From the NCBI GenBank assembly GCA_927910745.1, contig CAKMNX010000029.1, positions 1 through 11,230 on the forward strand: a stretch of 11,230 nt of DNA. The letters are read 5' to 3'. The stretch is from an uncultured Candidatus Saccharibacteria bacterium. GTDB lineage: Bacteria > Patescibacteriota > Saccharimonadia > Saccharimonadales > Saccharimonadaceae. Shown one piece after another: positions 1-6,355 of this stretch (positions are counted from its first letter, which is position 1; the number at the start of each line of letters is the position of its first letter). Position numbers and translations under genes: made by a program. A model generated the notes under the pieces. The model did no database searches, was not told where the DNA came from, and saw nothing but the letters and a program-made list of their open reading frames with translations.

Positions 1-1
1 G

Positions 2-970
2 CTTGATGTTCGACCGTCGTTTTGCAAAATCCCGCGCAAGGTGCGCACGTATTATAAGCTGTTTCCAACACTGGCTGTTAAAGCGATGCGGCGACTTGAT
101 TTGCGTGAGTTTGATATCATCCTCACCAGTTCATATATGCATGGCCATCAAGTGAGGAAGACGCGGCCTGGCCAAGTCATCATCAACTACTGCCACACAC
201 CACCACGATACTACTGGAGCCACTACAACGAGTATCGGCGCGACCCAGGCTATGGTAATCTCAATCCGCTCATTCGCACACTCATGCCACTCATGGTGCC
301 ACACCAGCGCAAGCTAGACCTTCAAGCGGCTCGGCAAGTCGATGTTTTCTTGGCAAACTCTACCGAGACGCAACAGCGCATTAAAAAATATTACAATCGA
401 AATAGTATAGTTATTCATCCACCGGTAGATATAAGCCGGTTTGCGCCTGCCACAGAGCGGGGTGATCATTATGTGACGATTGGCCGGCAGTTGCCATACA
501 AGCGGTACGACTTGGCAGTCACAGCAGCAACGAAGCTTGGCAAGAAGCTGATCGTCTTTGGTAATGGTCCCGCGCACAGTAGGCTCGTTGACCTGGCTGG
601 TCCAACAGTTGAGTTCCGCACTGATCGCTTCGGCGATGCGAGCGATGCCGAATATGAGAAGGCTATTACAACAGCGCGTGGTTTTATCTATCCAGCAGAG
701 GAAGATTTTGGAATTGTCAGTGTCGAAGCGCTAGCGGCTGGTGCGCCCGTGATTGGCTTGGCGCGCGGCGGGACGACAGATATCGTGACGTCACCCGAAG
801 TGGGTGTGCTATTTGACCGGCAGACGAGCATCAGTGTTGCTAAGGCAATTGAGCAAGCCGAGAAACGAACCTTTGATCCAACGGTCTTGCGTCGCACTGC
901 ACAGCGTTTTGACAAGACGCTATTTCTGACTAAGCTACGCAAAGTAGTGCGTGACCAGATGATACAGTAG
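2..970 (+). CDS. Glycosyltransferase family 4 (GT-B fold), 5' end outside window
   Basis: The frame is open from the window edge, and the residues before the GTG at 41 (LDVRPSFCKIPRK) already fit the family, so the true start lies upstream. About 322 residues are visible. They include the N-domain motif YCHTPPRYYW, typical of WbaZ-like mannosyltransferases, then VIHPPVD, the hinge segment TIGRQLPYKRYDLAV, and the C-terminal nucleotide-sugar-binding motif EEDFGIVSVEALAAGAPVIG with the two glutamates of the E-x7-E signature. Family knowledge: these enzymes transfer a sugar from a nucleotide donor onto a lipid-linked or growing glycan at the cytoplasmic face of the membrane. The exact sugar cannot be read from sequence. 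A sugar-phosphate transferase and a Wzy-like polymerase next door support a role in surface polysaccharide synthesis. The stop is TAG at 968-970. Confidence 0.9.
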   Translation, partial: LDVRPSFCKIPRKVRTYYKLFPTLAVKAMRRLDLREFDIILTSSYMHGHQVRKTRPGQVIINYCHTPPRYYWSHYNEYRRDPGYGNLNPLIRTLMPLMVPHQRKLDLQAARQVDVFLANSTETQQRIKKYYNRNSIVIHPPVDISRFAPATERGDHYVTIGRQLPYKRYDLAVTAATKLGKKLIVFGNGPAHSRLVDLAGPTVEFRTDRFGDASDAEYEKAITTARGFIYPAEEDFGIVSVEALAAGAPVIGLARGGTTDIVTSPEVGVLFDRQTSISVAKAIEQAEKRTFDPTVLRRTAQRFDKTLFLTKLRKVVRDQMIQ

Positions 971-990
971 TACAGTTTGCGACTTAAACG

Positions 991-1015
991 GAGGATACCT
1001 ATCGAGGTTACCCTC
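991..1015. terminator. Weak hairpin between convergent genes, possible terminator
   Basis: GAGG (991-994) and ACCT (997-1000) can pair with AGGT (1005-1008) and CCTC (1012-1015) around an ATCG loop, with a small internal loop. It sits in the 79-bp gap between two convergent stop codons, which is where a bidirectional terminator would be expected. Neither side has a good T-run (TTATA on the plus side), so this is only a candidate. Confidence 0.3.
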
Positions 1016-1049
1016 TTATACGGGCCTCACAATGACATAGTGCCATGTG

Positions 1050-2486
1050 CTATTTTGCACCTGTCTTGCGTAGCACTACACCAATCGTCTTGAATAGAAT
1101 CTTGATATCTAGCCAGAAGCTCCAGTTTTGGGCATAAAATAGCTCAAGCTCGATTCGCTCATCAAAGCTCAGGTTTGAGCGCCCAGACACCTGCCATAAG
1201 CCCGTCACCCCGGACTTTACACTATGCAGGAGTGCCGTGCGGGCTGAACTAAACTTCACTTCTTGGGGTAGAATTGGTCGCGGCCCAACCAAGCTCAAAT
1301 CACCACGAAAAACGTTGAAAATCTGGGGTAATTCGTCGAGTGATGTTGCCCGCAAAAAATTGCCAAAGCGAGTGATGCGTGGGTCATGTTCGACCTTGCG
1401 ATTTTTTTCATACTCTTCAGCCAGGTCGTCGCGACCCATTGCACGAAACTCATCAGCTGCGTCTTGCTTGCCATATTGTGCGCCCATACTACGGAACTTG
1501 ATGAGCTGGATTGGCTCGGAGTAGCGACTGAGGCGCTTTGAGATGTAAAATGCTGGCCCGGGGTTAAAGATCTTTTGCATAATGATAAGGAGTATAAAAA
1601 GCGGGGCAAGAGCAATGAGCAATATGCCAGAAATAATCGTGTCGAAAATCCGCTTCGCGATTTCCCCCCAGCCAATAAGTGGTGTTTGACTAACGGTAAT
1701 CATTGGGTAGCCAAGAAAAACATCGATGGTGTTTTTGCCAGTATAAAACTCTGGCTCGCCAGGGATGAAGTTGTATTGGATATGGTTGACCTGTGCGGCA
1801 CCAAGCACTTTTTGATTCTTTTCCTCATTTTCGTAGAGGTTGGTTTGGATAATGGTGTCGATCTTGAGCTCCTTGATCTGCGCAAGGGCAGGGTCGAGTG
1901 ATGCAAAATGAACAACATCGAGCCCAGGTGGCACAAAGCGCTTGGGGCCAGCCATTGCTACAACACGAAAACCTGACTTGTAGGTGGTCGAGATCGACTC
2001 AGCGATGTCCCGCGTTGCCAGCGATGTCCCGATTACCATCACACGGTTCACACCATGGTTGTACTGGAAGAGCCAGCTCCGTGTGAGGCGAAACAACTCG
2101 CGCACTGTGCCGATTGCCAAAAACGAACCAAGAAAGACATACATTGCTACCAAGCGGGCTGGAAAGATATACATTCGTGTGCCGTACTCCCAGCCAATCA
2201 CGAGCAGAATACCCATGAATGTCCCAAGCAGCAGTCGCCCCCATTCGACGAGTCGCCGGCTATAGACGCTCGCGCTATAGAGCCCAAGCGAGGCATAGAG
2301 AATAATCCACACTGGCGCAATGACGACAAAGCCAAGCAAGTAGTCGCTGGCATAGACAGTATGGAGCAAATCACGGTGATCGATTTGCGTACGGACATAG
2401 TATGCGATGAAAAACACCGCCATCAGCACCACAAAATCGAGGCCGATGAGAATGAGACTATAAAATTTCGTATTTTTTGACGGCAT
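1050..2486 (-). CDS. Polyprenyl-phosphate sugar-1-phosphate transferase (initiating phosphoglycosyl transferase)
   Basis: The 478-residue protein matches the large WbaP/WcaJ-like exopolysaccharide initiators. Hydrophobic N-terminal segments lie at about 10-32, 47-70, 85-104 and 108-127. A Rossmann-like middle part follows (NRVMVIGTSLATRDIAES, 147-164). The C-terminal bacterial sugar transferase domain (PF02397 type) starts at about 273. It carries KRIFD (278), a reentrant hydrophobic stretch (about 284-303), KFRSM (330-334), SLDELPQ with the catalytic Asp384-Glu385 pair, GPRP (401-404) and GVTGLWQVSGR (426-436). Family knowledge: it moves a sugar-1-phosphate from a nucleotide sugar onto undecaprenyl phosphate at the cytoplasmic face, starting a lipid-linked glycan. 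The substrate sugar is not predictable here. Its neighbours are a GT4 enzyme (convergent) and a Wzy-like polymerase (divergent). The length is normal and all key residues are present. Confidence 0.95.
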   Translation of the reverse strand: MPSKNTKFYSLILIGLDFVVLMAVFFIAYYVRTQIDHRDLLHTVYASDYLLGFVVIAPVWIILYASLGLYSASVYSRRLVEWGRLLLGTFMGILLVIGWEYGTRMYIFPARLVAMYVFLGSFLAIGTVRELFRLTRSWLFQYNHGVNRVMVIGTSLATRDIAESISTTYKSGFRVVAMAGPKRFVPPGLDVVHFASLDPALAQIKELKIDTIIQTNLYENEEKNQKVLGAAQVNHIQYNFIPGEPEFYTGKNTIDVFLGYPMITVSQTPLIGWGEIAKRIFDTIISGILLIALAPLFILLIIMQKIFNPGPAFYISKRLSRYSEPIQLIKFRSMGAQYGKQDAADEFRAMGRDDLAEEYEKNRKVEHDPRITRFGNFLRATSLDELPQIFNVFRGDLSLVGPRPILPQEVKFSSARTALLHSVKSGVTGLWQVSGRSNLSFDERIELELFYAQNWSFWLDIKILFKTIGVVLRKTGAK

Positions 2487-2496
2487 AACAACTGTT

Positions 2497-2505
2497 ACTA
2501 TAACA
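2497..2505 (-). promoter_or_regulatory. Extended -10 promoter for the sugar-phosphate transferase gene
   Basis: On the minus strand TGTTATAGT forms an extended -10 box (TG-n-TATAGT) that ends 10 nt before the ATG at 2486. The predicted transcript start gives a leader of only about 4 nt, and no Shine-Dalgarno sequence is seen. The box lies inside a 13-bp dyad, TGTTA-CTA-TAACA (2493-2505), which could be an operator. Confidence 0.5.
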
Positions 2506-2521
2506 CTTTTTACCGAAAGTT

Positions 2522-2530
2522 TGCTACACT
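2522..2530 (+). promoter_or_regulatory. Extended -10 promoter for the Wzy-like gene
   Basis: TGCTACACT (TG-n-TACACT) ends 8 nt before the ATG at 2539, so the predicted transcript starts 0 to 2 nt before the start codon. The only purine stretch, AGAAAGAG, directly abuts the ATG and is too close for a normal ribosome binding site. No convincing -35 is seen, as often found with extended -10 promoters. Confidence 0.5.
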
Positions 2531-2538
2531 AGAAAGAG

Positions 2539-3837
2539 ATGAAGCGGTTATTGCGAGAAAAGATACCGGCTTGGTTTTTGTGTACGATATTTTTCGGACT
2601 GGCTATCCATGCGCCGCTGACGGTATGGGTGGGTACTCATTGGCCAGATTATGCGCTCTTTGTCAAGGCATGGAAGGAAGTTTTACTTCTCATTGTTTTG
2701 CTTCTTGTTGTTATCGACGTGACGCTACGTCGACAGTGGCAGCGTTGGCTGAGTGATCGCATTATTCAGCTTGCGCTCGCCTTTGCGCTGTGGCACGGCG
2801 TGGTGGCGCTGCTTGTGCCAACGTCTGGGTTGGCACTGCTATCGGGTTTGTTGATTGATCTGCGTTTTGTGGCGCTTGGTGCGGCAGTCTATGTGTTTGT
2901 GAGTAATTATCCGCAGTATCGGCGCTGGCTGCTGCGTATGCTCGGTGCGGGTGCAGTCATCGTGATTGGCTTTGCAGCAGCGCAGCTTGTCTTGCCGCGT
3001 GATGTGCTGGTACCGCTTGGCTACGGGCCGACGACGATCGAGCCTTACCAAACAGTCGACTCCAACAGTGCCTATGTTCGCATTAATAGCACGCTGCGTG
3101 GGCCAAACCCACTTGGGGCGTATGCAAGTACCGTCCTGACACTTATCGTGGCGTATGGCGCATTACAATGGCGGCGTATCTCGCATATGCGGCGTTGGGC
3201 GCTTGGTGGTATGGCGCTGCTAGCAGCACTTGCCGTGTGGCAGAGCTATTCGCGAAGTGCGCTGCTCGCGGTGGCGGTTGGCGTTGGTATTGTTGCGATT
3301 GTCAGGGCATGGCGGTCGCAGGCATCTCGGCGTATCGTACTGTGGGGTGCTGGTGCAATACTTGGCTGTGGGGTGATTGTTGGTAGTATTGGCTACGCTA
3401 TGGATCCACACTTTATTGATAATGTTATCTTGCATAACGACCCAACGCATGGCCCGACCCAAACATCCGACAGCGACCGAATCACTTCGTTGCAAGCTGG
3501 CCTAGCGCGCGCCTTGCAGCAACCACTTGGCACTGGCGTGGGGAGCACTGGCTCGGCATCACTTCTTGGCAATGGGCAGAGCTTAATCATTGAAAACCAC
3601 TATTTATTCGTCGCTCACGAAATTGGCTGGATTGGATTACTATTATTAGTTGCATTAACCACTGGTGTACTGGTAAAATTATGGCATCGCCGGTCATATT
3701 GGCTGGCTTTCGGTAGTTTTGCTGGCGGAATCGGCTTAACTGTGATAGGATTGTTCTTACCAGTTTTTGTTGACGACACTGTGTCGATGCTCTGGTGGGG
3801 GCTGGCAGCACTAGCGATAACGGAGGATGGATTATGA
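2539..3837 (+). CDS. O-antigen ligase/polymerase-like membrane protein (Wzy/WaaL family)
   Basis: The 432-residue protein is strongly hydrophobic, with about ten or more membrane segments (for example 13-30, 48-62, 76-93, 106-122, 133-152, 197-210, 222-236, 240-256, 268-286, 364-380, 388-410). Family-like motifs are RGPNPLGAY (187-195) in one external loop, YSRSA (237-241) at a membrane border, and the large later loop with GTGVGS (331-336) and ENHYLFVAHEIGWIGLL (352-368). The last resembles the conserved E/H-N-x-Y...E-x-G-x-x-G pattern of WaaL and Wzy proteins. Family knowledge: such proteins polymerise lipid-linked repeat units or ligate the glycan to an acceptor on the outer face of the membrane. 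Polymerase and ligase cannot be told apart from sequence. The TGA stop overlaps the ATG of the next gene (ATGA at 3834-3837), implying translational coupling. Codon use becomes more A+T rich after about 3590. Confidence 0.85.
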   Translation: MKRLLREKIPAWFLCTIFFGLAIHAPLTVWVGTHWPDYALFVKAWKEVLLLIVLLLVVIDVTLRRQWQRWLSDRIIQLALAFALWHGVVALLVPTSGLALLSGLLIDLRFVALGAAVYVFVSNYPQYRRWLLRMLGAGAVIVIGFAAAQLVLPRDVLVPLGYGPTTIEPYQTVDSNSAYVRINSTLRGPNPLGAYASTVLTLIVAYGALQWRRISHMRRWALGGMALLAALAVWQSYSRSALLAVAVGVGIVAIVRAWRSQASRRIVLWGAGAILGCGVIVGSIGYAMDPHFIDNVILHNDPTHGPTQTSDSDRITSLQAGLARALQQPLGTGVGSTGSASLLGNGQSLIIENHYLFVAHEIGWIGLLLLVALTTGVLVKLWHRRSYWLAFGSFAGGIGLTVIGLFLPVFVDDTVSMLWWGLAALAITEDGL

Positions 3838-4196
3838 CAAGCCCAACGCGAAAACAACGTGAATTATTGACATTTATAGACACATTTATCAAGAGTAATG
3901 GTTACGGCCCAAGCTACCGCGAAATTATGCGTGCCTTCGACTATAAGTCGGTTAGTACGGTAGCAGCGCATGTCAACGGCTTGATTGTTCGTGGATTTTT
4001 GGTCAAAAAGGATAACTCGGCACGTAGTTTGCAAGTGGTACCGCCTACCCAGAATGCTGCGGATGTGGTGGTAGCGCCAGTCGAGCAAGTAATTCGTGCC
4101 AAAATAAGCGCGCTTGAGCAGCAGGATAATACCGCTGATGATATTGCGGTTTTGCAGCGCGCACTAGAAATTTTGCAAAGCGACCAATCGTCATAG
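3834..4196 (+). CDS. Stand-alone LexA-type winged-helix DNA-binding protein (no peptidase domain)
   Basis: The start is the ATG at 3834, with GGAGG at 3822-3826 seven nt upstream, overlapping the previous stop. A longer frame from 3795 lies inside the upstream gene and is not needed. The 120-residue protein opens like LexA: TRKQRELLTFIDTFIKSNGY, GPSYREIMRAF, then the recognition helix KSVSTVAAHVNGL, and a wing with RGFLVKKDNSARSLQVV. LexA is normally about 200 residues, with an S24 Ser-Lys protease half and an Ala-Gly cleavage site. Here the rest (about 73-120) is a short helical, possibly coiled-coil tail with no such residues. I infer a small regulator that cannot self-cleave with RecA in the usual way. 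Its target is unknown. Candidates are its own operon or the nearby dyad at 2493-2505. Confidence 0.85.
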   Translation: MTSPTRKQRELLTFIDTFIKSNGYGPSYREIMRAFDYKSVSTVAAHVNGLIVRGFLVKKDNSARSLQVVPPTQNAADVVVAPVEQVIRAKISALEQQDNTADDIAVLQRALEILQSDQSS

Positions 4197-4197
4197 A

Positions 4198-4206
4198 TGA
4201 TATAAT
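4198..4206 (+). promoter_or_regulatory. Consensus extended -10 promoter giving a leaderless transcript
   Basis: TGATATAAT is a perfect TG-n-TATAAT box ending exactly 6 nt before the ATG at 4213, so the predicted +1 is the A of the start codon. No Shine-Dalgarno sequence precedes it. A second in-frame ATG follows at 4216. This promoter would separate the serine hydrolase gene from the LexA-like gene 16 bp upstream. Confidence 0.6.
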
Positions 4207-4212
4207 ATCTAC

Positions 4213-5055
4213 ATGATGTACACTCCTCCGCGCGCGCAGCGTCCGTACCCCCGACGCCGCAAGGCAACTATTGCCGAGAAACTTCGTTTTGCCGATTGGC
4301 GTGTGCCAGTGTTGCGTATTCGCTGGACACGGCGCAAAACATATATTACCATTGGTATTATTCTTGGGCTCAATGTACTGTTCCAGCTGGTGTATCCGAG
4401 TGATCGATTGCTACCAAATGCGCGGATCGATGGTGTGTCGCTTGGTTGGCAGACAATGCCAGAAGCTACAGAAACCCTTAACCAAGCCTACCAAGAGCAC
4501 TCTGTAAAGCTAGTGGGTGATGGCACAACCATCGCATCACCGACGATTGAGCAGCTTGCTATTACAGTAGATAACACGGATCGGCTTGCGCAGGCACAGT
4601 ATCCCTTGCTGTGGCGAATTATGCCGTTGTCGTCGTTCTGGTGGCAGCCAGATGTGCCAAGCTCGCCAAAATTAACAACCACGACGCGTACCGAGCAATA
4701 TATTACTCAGACGATCATGCCAGTCTGTAAGCGTGCACCAGTCGATGCGAGCCTTAAGGTCGAACATGGCAAGCTGGTAGTTAATCAAGCGCGGCGCGGT
4801 GGTGAGTGTCAGCGTGATGCGGTATCGCATAGTATTGGTGCGATTAGCCCACGTCTTGCACAGGGCACGACCGTTGAGATCCCAATGCGCGGCATCGCCC
4901 CGGCTATTACAACCGATGCAGCGAAGGCGCTTGAGCAAAAAATCATAAAGGTTATCGGCAAGGGTGTCGCCCTTAAAGTAAACGACGAGACAGTGACATT
5001 GCCAGCGAATGAAGTTATTCAATGGGTTGTTGCTCAGCCAAGGATAAGACATTAG
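4213..5055 (+). CDS. Membrane-anchored VanW-type peptidoglycan-binding part of a frameshifted serine hydrolase
   Basis: This is the 5' piece (280 residues) of what looks like one 588-residue protein ending at 5978. A basic cytoplasmic N-terminus (RRRK, RWTRRK) precedes a single membrane segment at about 43-60, so the rest should lie outside the cell. The segment after it (LLPNARIDGVSLGWQTMPEATETLNQAY, written here in parts LLPNARIDGVSLGW and MPEATETL) has the look of VanW/YoaR proteins. The following region to about 275 resembles two PG_binding_4-like units. In this frame the sensible sequence ends at VVAQP (stop 5053-5055). Adding one base at the CCAAGG at 5038-5043 joins it to the downstream frame as VVAQPKDKTLV. 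Two cysteines (in MPVCKR and GGECQR) may form a disulfide. Membership in the VanW-like family is judged by pattern only. Confidence 0.75.
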   Translation: MMYTPPRAQRPYPRRRKATIAEKLRFADWRVPVLRIRWTRRKTYITIGIILGLNVLFQLVYPSDRLLPNARIDGVSLGWQTMPEATETLNQAYQEHSVKLVGDGTTIASPTIEQLAITVDNTDRLAQAQYPLLWRIMPLSSFWWQPDVPSSPKLTTTTRTEQYITQTIMPVCKRAPVDASLKVEHGKLVVNQARRGGECQRDAVSHSIGAISPRLAQGTTVEIPMRGIAPAITTDAAKALEQKIIKVIGKGVALKVNDETVTLPANEVIQWVVAQPRIRH

Positions 5056-5978
5056 TGGCGAGTGTTAGTGCATCACAGGCCTCCGGCTATCTCACAAAGC
5101 ATGTCACGCCAAAGGTGAATATTGATCCAGGCACCACGAAGGTTGCCACGTATGACCTCACCGAAACGTCACGTACAGATGGTAAACCAGGGCGCACGCT
5201 CGACATTGACGCAACTGCGCAGCAGCTCACGGAGTTTATTAATCAAACACGCCCACAGCCAGCTGCAGTAACGAAGACAGTGCCAGCCAAGGTAGAATAT
5301 GACCGCAATTATAGCTCGACCGAAGACGGGCTCAACGCTCTTCTCAAACACTATACTGAGGACCACCCCGGGACGTATGGTGTCTCATTCTTAGAAATTG
5401 ATGGCAAGAAGCGCAATGCAAGCTACAATGGCAACAAGCAATTTGTCACTGCCAGTACATACAAACTATTTGTTGGCTATAGCGTGCTTCGGCGCGAGCA
5501 GTTGGCAGGCTGGCGTTGGGAGGACAACCAAGTTTGCTTCAACAAAATGATTAGCCAGAGCGATAACCCATGCGCAGAGAACTACCTTAAGGTTATTGGT
5601 TATGATGTTGTGACAAAGGATGCAAATGACATTGGCTTCAAAGATACGACCTTCGCCAAGTCTGGCGGGCCATATACCACAGCAAATGACCTTGCGCGCT
5701 TTATGGTGATGCTTGATGCGGGGCAGAACTTTAGTAGTGCCAACCGCGACCGGTTCCTCTCTGCACTTAAGGCTAATGTGTATCGCAAGGGTATCCCTGC
5801 TGGCACGAATGGTACGGTGGCAGATAAGGTTGGGTTCTTGAATGGTCTCCTACACGACGCAGCGATCGTCTATGATTCAAACGGCAAATATGTGCTCGCC
5901 ATCATGACAGATGGCAGTAGTTGGAACAATATCGCTGAGCTAACTAAGCGGATTGAGCAATTCCGCAGTCAGCCATAG
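5022..5978 (+). CDS. Class A beta-lactamase-like serine hydrolase domain (3' piece of the same gene)
   Basis: Real coding in this frame begins at about 5041. The ATG at 5022 is fortuitous and has no ribosome binding site. After a linker and further binding region, the C-terminal domain shows the serine-enzyme motifs in order: STYK (Ser codon 5454) as S-x-x-K, SDN (5559-5567) and KVG (5826-5834) in place of KTG. A typical segment GGPYTTANDLARFMVML also fits the beta-lactamase2 family (PF13354). No clear equivalent of the deacylating Glu166 is visible, and the S-x-x-K to SDN gap (35 residues) is shorter than in true class A enzymes. A penicillin-binding or peptidoglycan-acting role is therefore more likely than antibiotic hydrolysis. 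The paired cysteines in QVCFNK and NPCAEN fit an exported domain. The stop is TAG at 5976-5978. Confidence 0.85.
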   Translation: MGCCSAKDKTLVASVSASQASGYLTKHVTPKVNIDPGTTKVATYDLTETSRTDGKPGRTLDIDATAQQLTEFINQTRPQPAAVTKTVPAKVEYDRNYSSTEDGLNALLKHYTEDHPGTYGVSFLEIDGKKRNASYNGNKQFVTASTYKLFVGYSVLRREQLAGWRWEDNQVCFNKMISQSDNPCAENYLKVIGYDVVTKDANDIGFKDTTFAKSGGPYTTANDLARFMVMLDAGQNFSSANRDRFLSALKANVYRKGIPAGTNGTVADKVGFLNGLLHDAAIVYDSNGKYVLAIMTDGSSWNNIAELTKRIEQFRSQP

Positions 5979-6007
5979 CACAGAATACCTATTTTGCGGC
6001 GTGACTC

Positions 6008-6037
6008 TTGACGAACCACCCCTTCAACCGGTATACT
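6008..6037 (+). promoter_or_regulatory. Sigma70-type promoter of tRNA-Asn
   Basis: TTGACG (6008-6013) and TATACT (6032-6037) are separated by 18 bp. The predicted start near 6044 lies about 4 nt before the mature tRNA. This is the best-formed -35/-10 pair in the window. Confidence 0.75.
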
Positions 6038-6047
6038 TACAGAGTAA

Positions 6048-6122
6048 TCCGGAGTAGCTCAGTGGTAGAGCGGGTCGCTGTTAACGATTAGGTCGCTGGT
6101 TCGAGCCCAGTCTCCGGAGCCA
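6048..6122 (+). tRNA. trnN: tRNA-Asn (anticodon GTT), CCA encoded
   Basis: A complete cloverleaf folds by eye. The acceptor TCCGGAG (6048-6054) pairs with CTCCGGA (6112-6118). The D stem is GCTC/GAGC. The anticodon stem GGTCG/CGATT has two G-T pairs and surrounds the loop CTGTTAA, with anticodon GTT. The variable loop is 5 nt. The T stem GCTGG/CCAGT carries the loop TTCGAGC. The discriminator is G, and CCA is encoded at 6120-6122. The gene has its own promoter and terminator, so it looks monocistronic. Confidence 0.96.
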
Positions 6123-6134
6123 CGATGCATGATA

Positions 6135-6164
6135 AAGACCGATGAAAATCGGTCTTATTTTATT
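6135..6164 (+). terminator. Rho-independent terminator of tRNA-Asn
   Basis: A perfect 9-bp stem, AAGACCGAT (6135-6143) with ATCGGTCTT (6148-6156), closes a GAAA tetraloop and is followed by ATTTTATT. It lies 12 nt after the tRNA CCA end. Confidence 0.85.
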
Positions 6165-6355
6165 AAAGCGTATATCGCCCTTGAGTCGTAAAATTCAAAT
6201 ACCGAGAGACGAAAGAAATTCTAGCAGCGGACGAGAGAGCTTGCACCTATAATGCAAGCTCAACGACAACTGGGTAGTGATCCGACGCCCGGTCTGATAG
6301 AGGTGTTTTGACAGTATTGTATGAGGTTAGTGTAAGCTGAAATGATTTAATTTAA
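6165..6355. other. Gene-free intergenic stretch with two hairpins, function unknown
   Basis: No convincing coding frame is present. A perfect 9-bp hairpin lies at 6237-6261 (GAGCTTGCA, 7-nt loop, TGCAAGCTC). A smaller one lies at 6279-6294 (GA-CCG with CGGTC around ACGCC, one bulged T). On the plus strand TTGACA (6308-6313) and TGTAAG (6331-6336), with a 17-bp spacer, resemble a promoter firing antisense into the end of the next gene. An A+T dyad (TGATT/AATCA) sits at the minus-strand gene's stop. The stretch could be an undescribed small RNA or the 3' UTR of the minus-strand gene. I recognise no known RNA family. Confidence 0.35.

Noticed and set aside
41..970. GTG at 41 as the start of the glycosyltransferase
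   Set aside because: The frame is open to the window edge and the 13 residues before it fit the family, so the gene is cut by the window.
1295..1936. Several open frames overlapping the sugar-phosphate transferase gene on both strands
   Set aside because: The 478-residue frame carries all conserved motifs. The others have low-complexity, motif-free translations.
3795..3833. Earlier ATG for the LexA-like gene
   Set aside because: It lies inside the Wzy-like coding region, adds residues unlike LexA, and the GGAGG at 3822-3826 points to 3834.
3587..3892. Antisense open frame of about 100 residues
   Set aside because: It is the shadow of the Wzy-like and LexA-like genes. It has no recognisable motif and no start signal.
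5022..5040. ATG at 5022 as the start of an independent beta-lactamase gene
   Set aside because: No ribosome binding site, promoter or signal peptide. The residues MGCCSA are out-of-frame readings of the upstream domain.
6165..6355. T-box, SRP RNA or RNase P RNA
   Set aside because: None of the conserved motifs I know (T-box sequence, SRP GGAAGCAG loop, RNase P core) is present.
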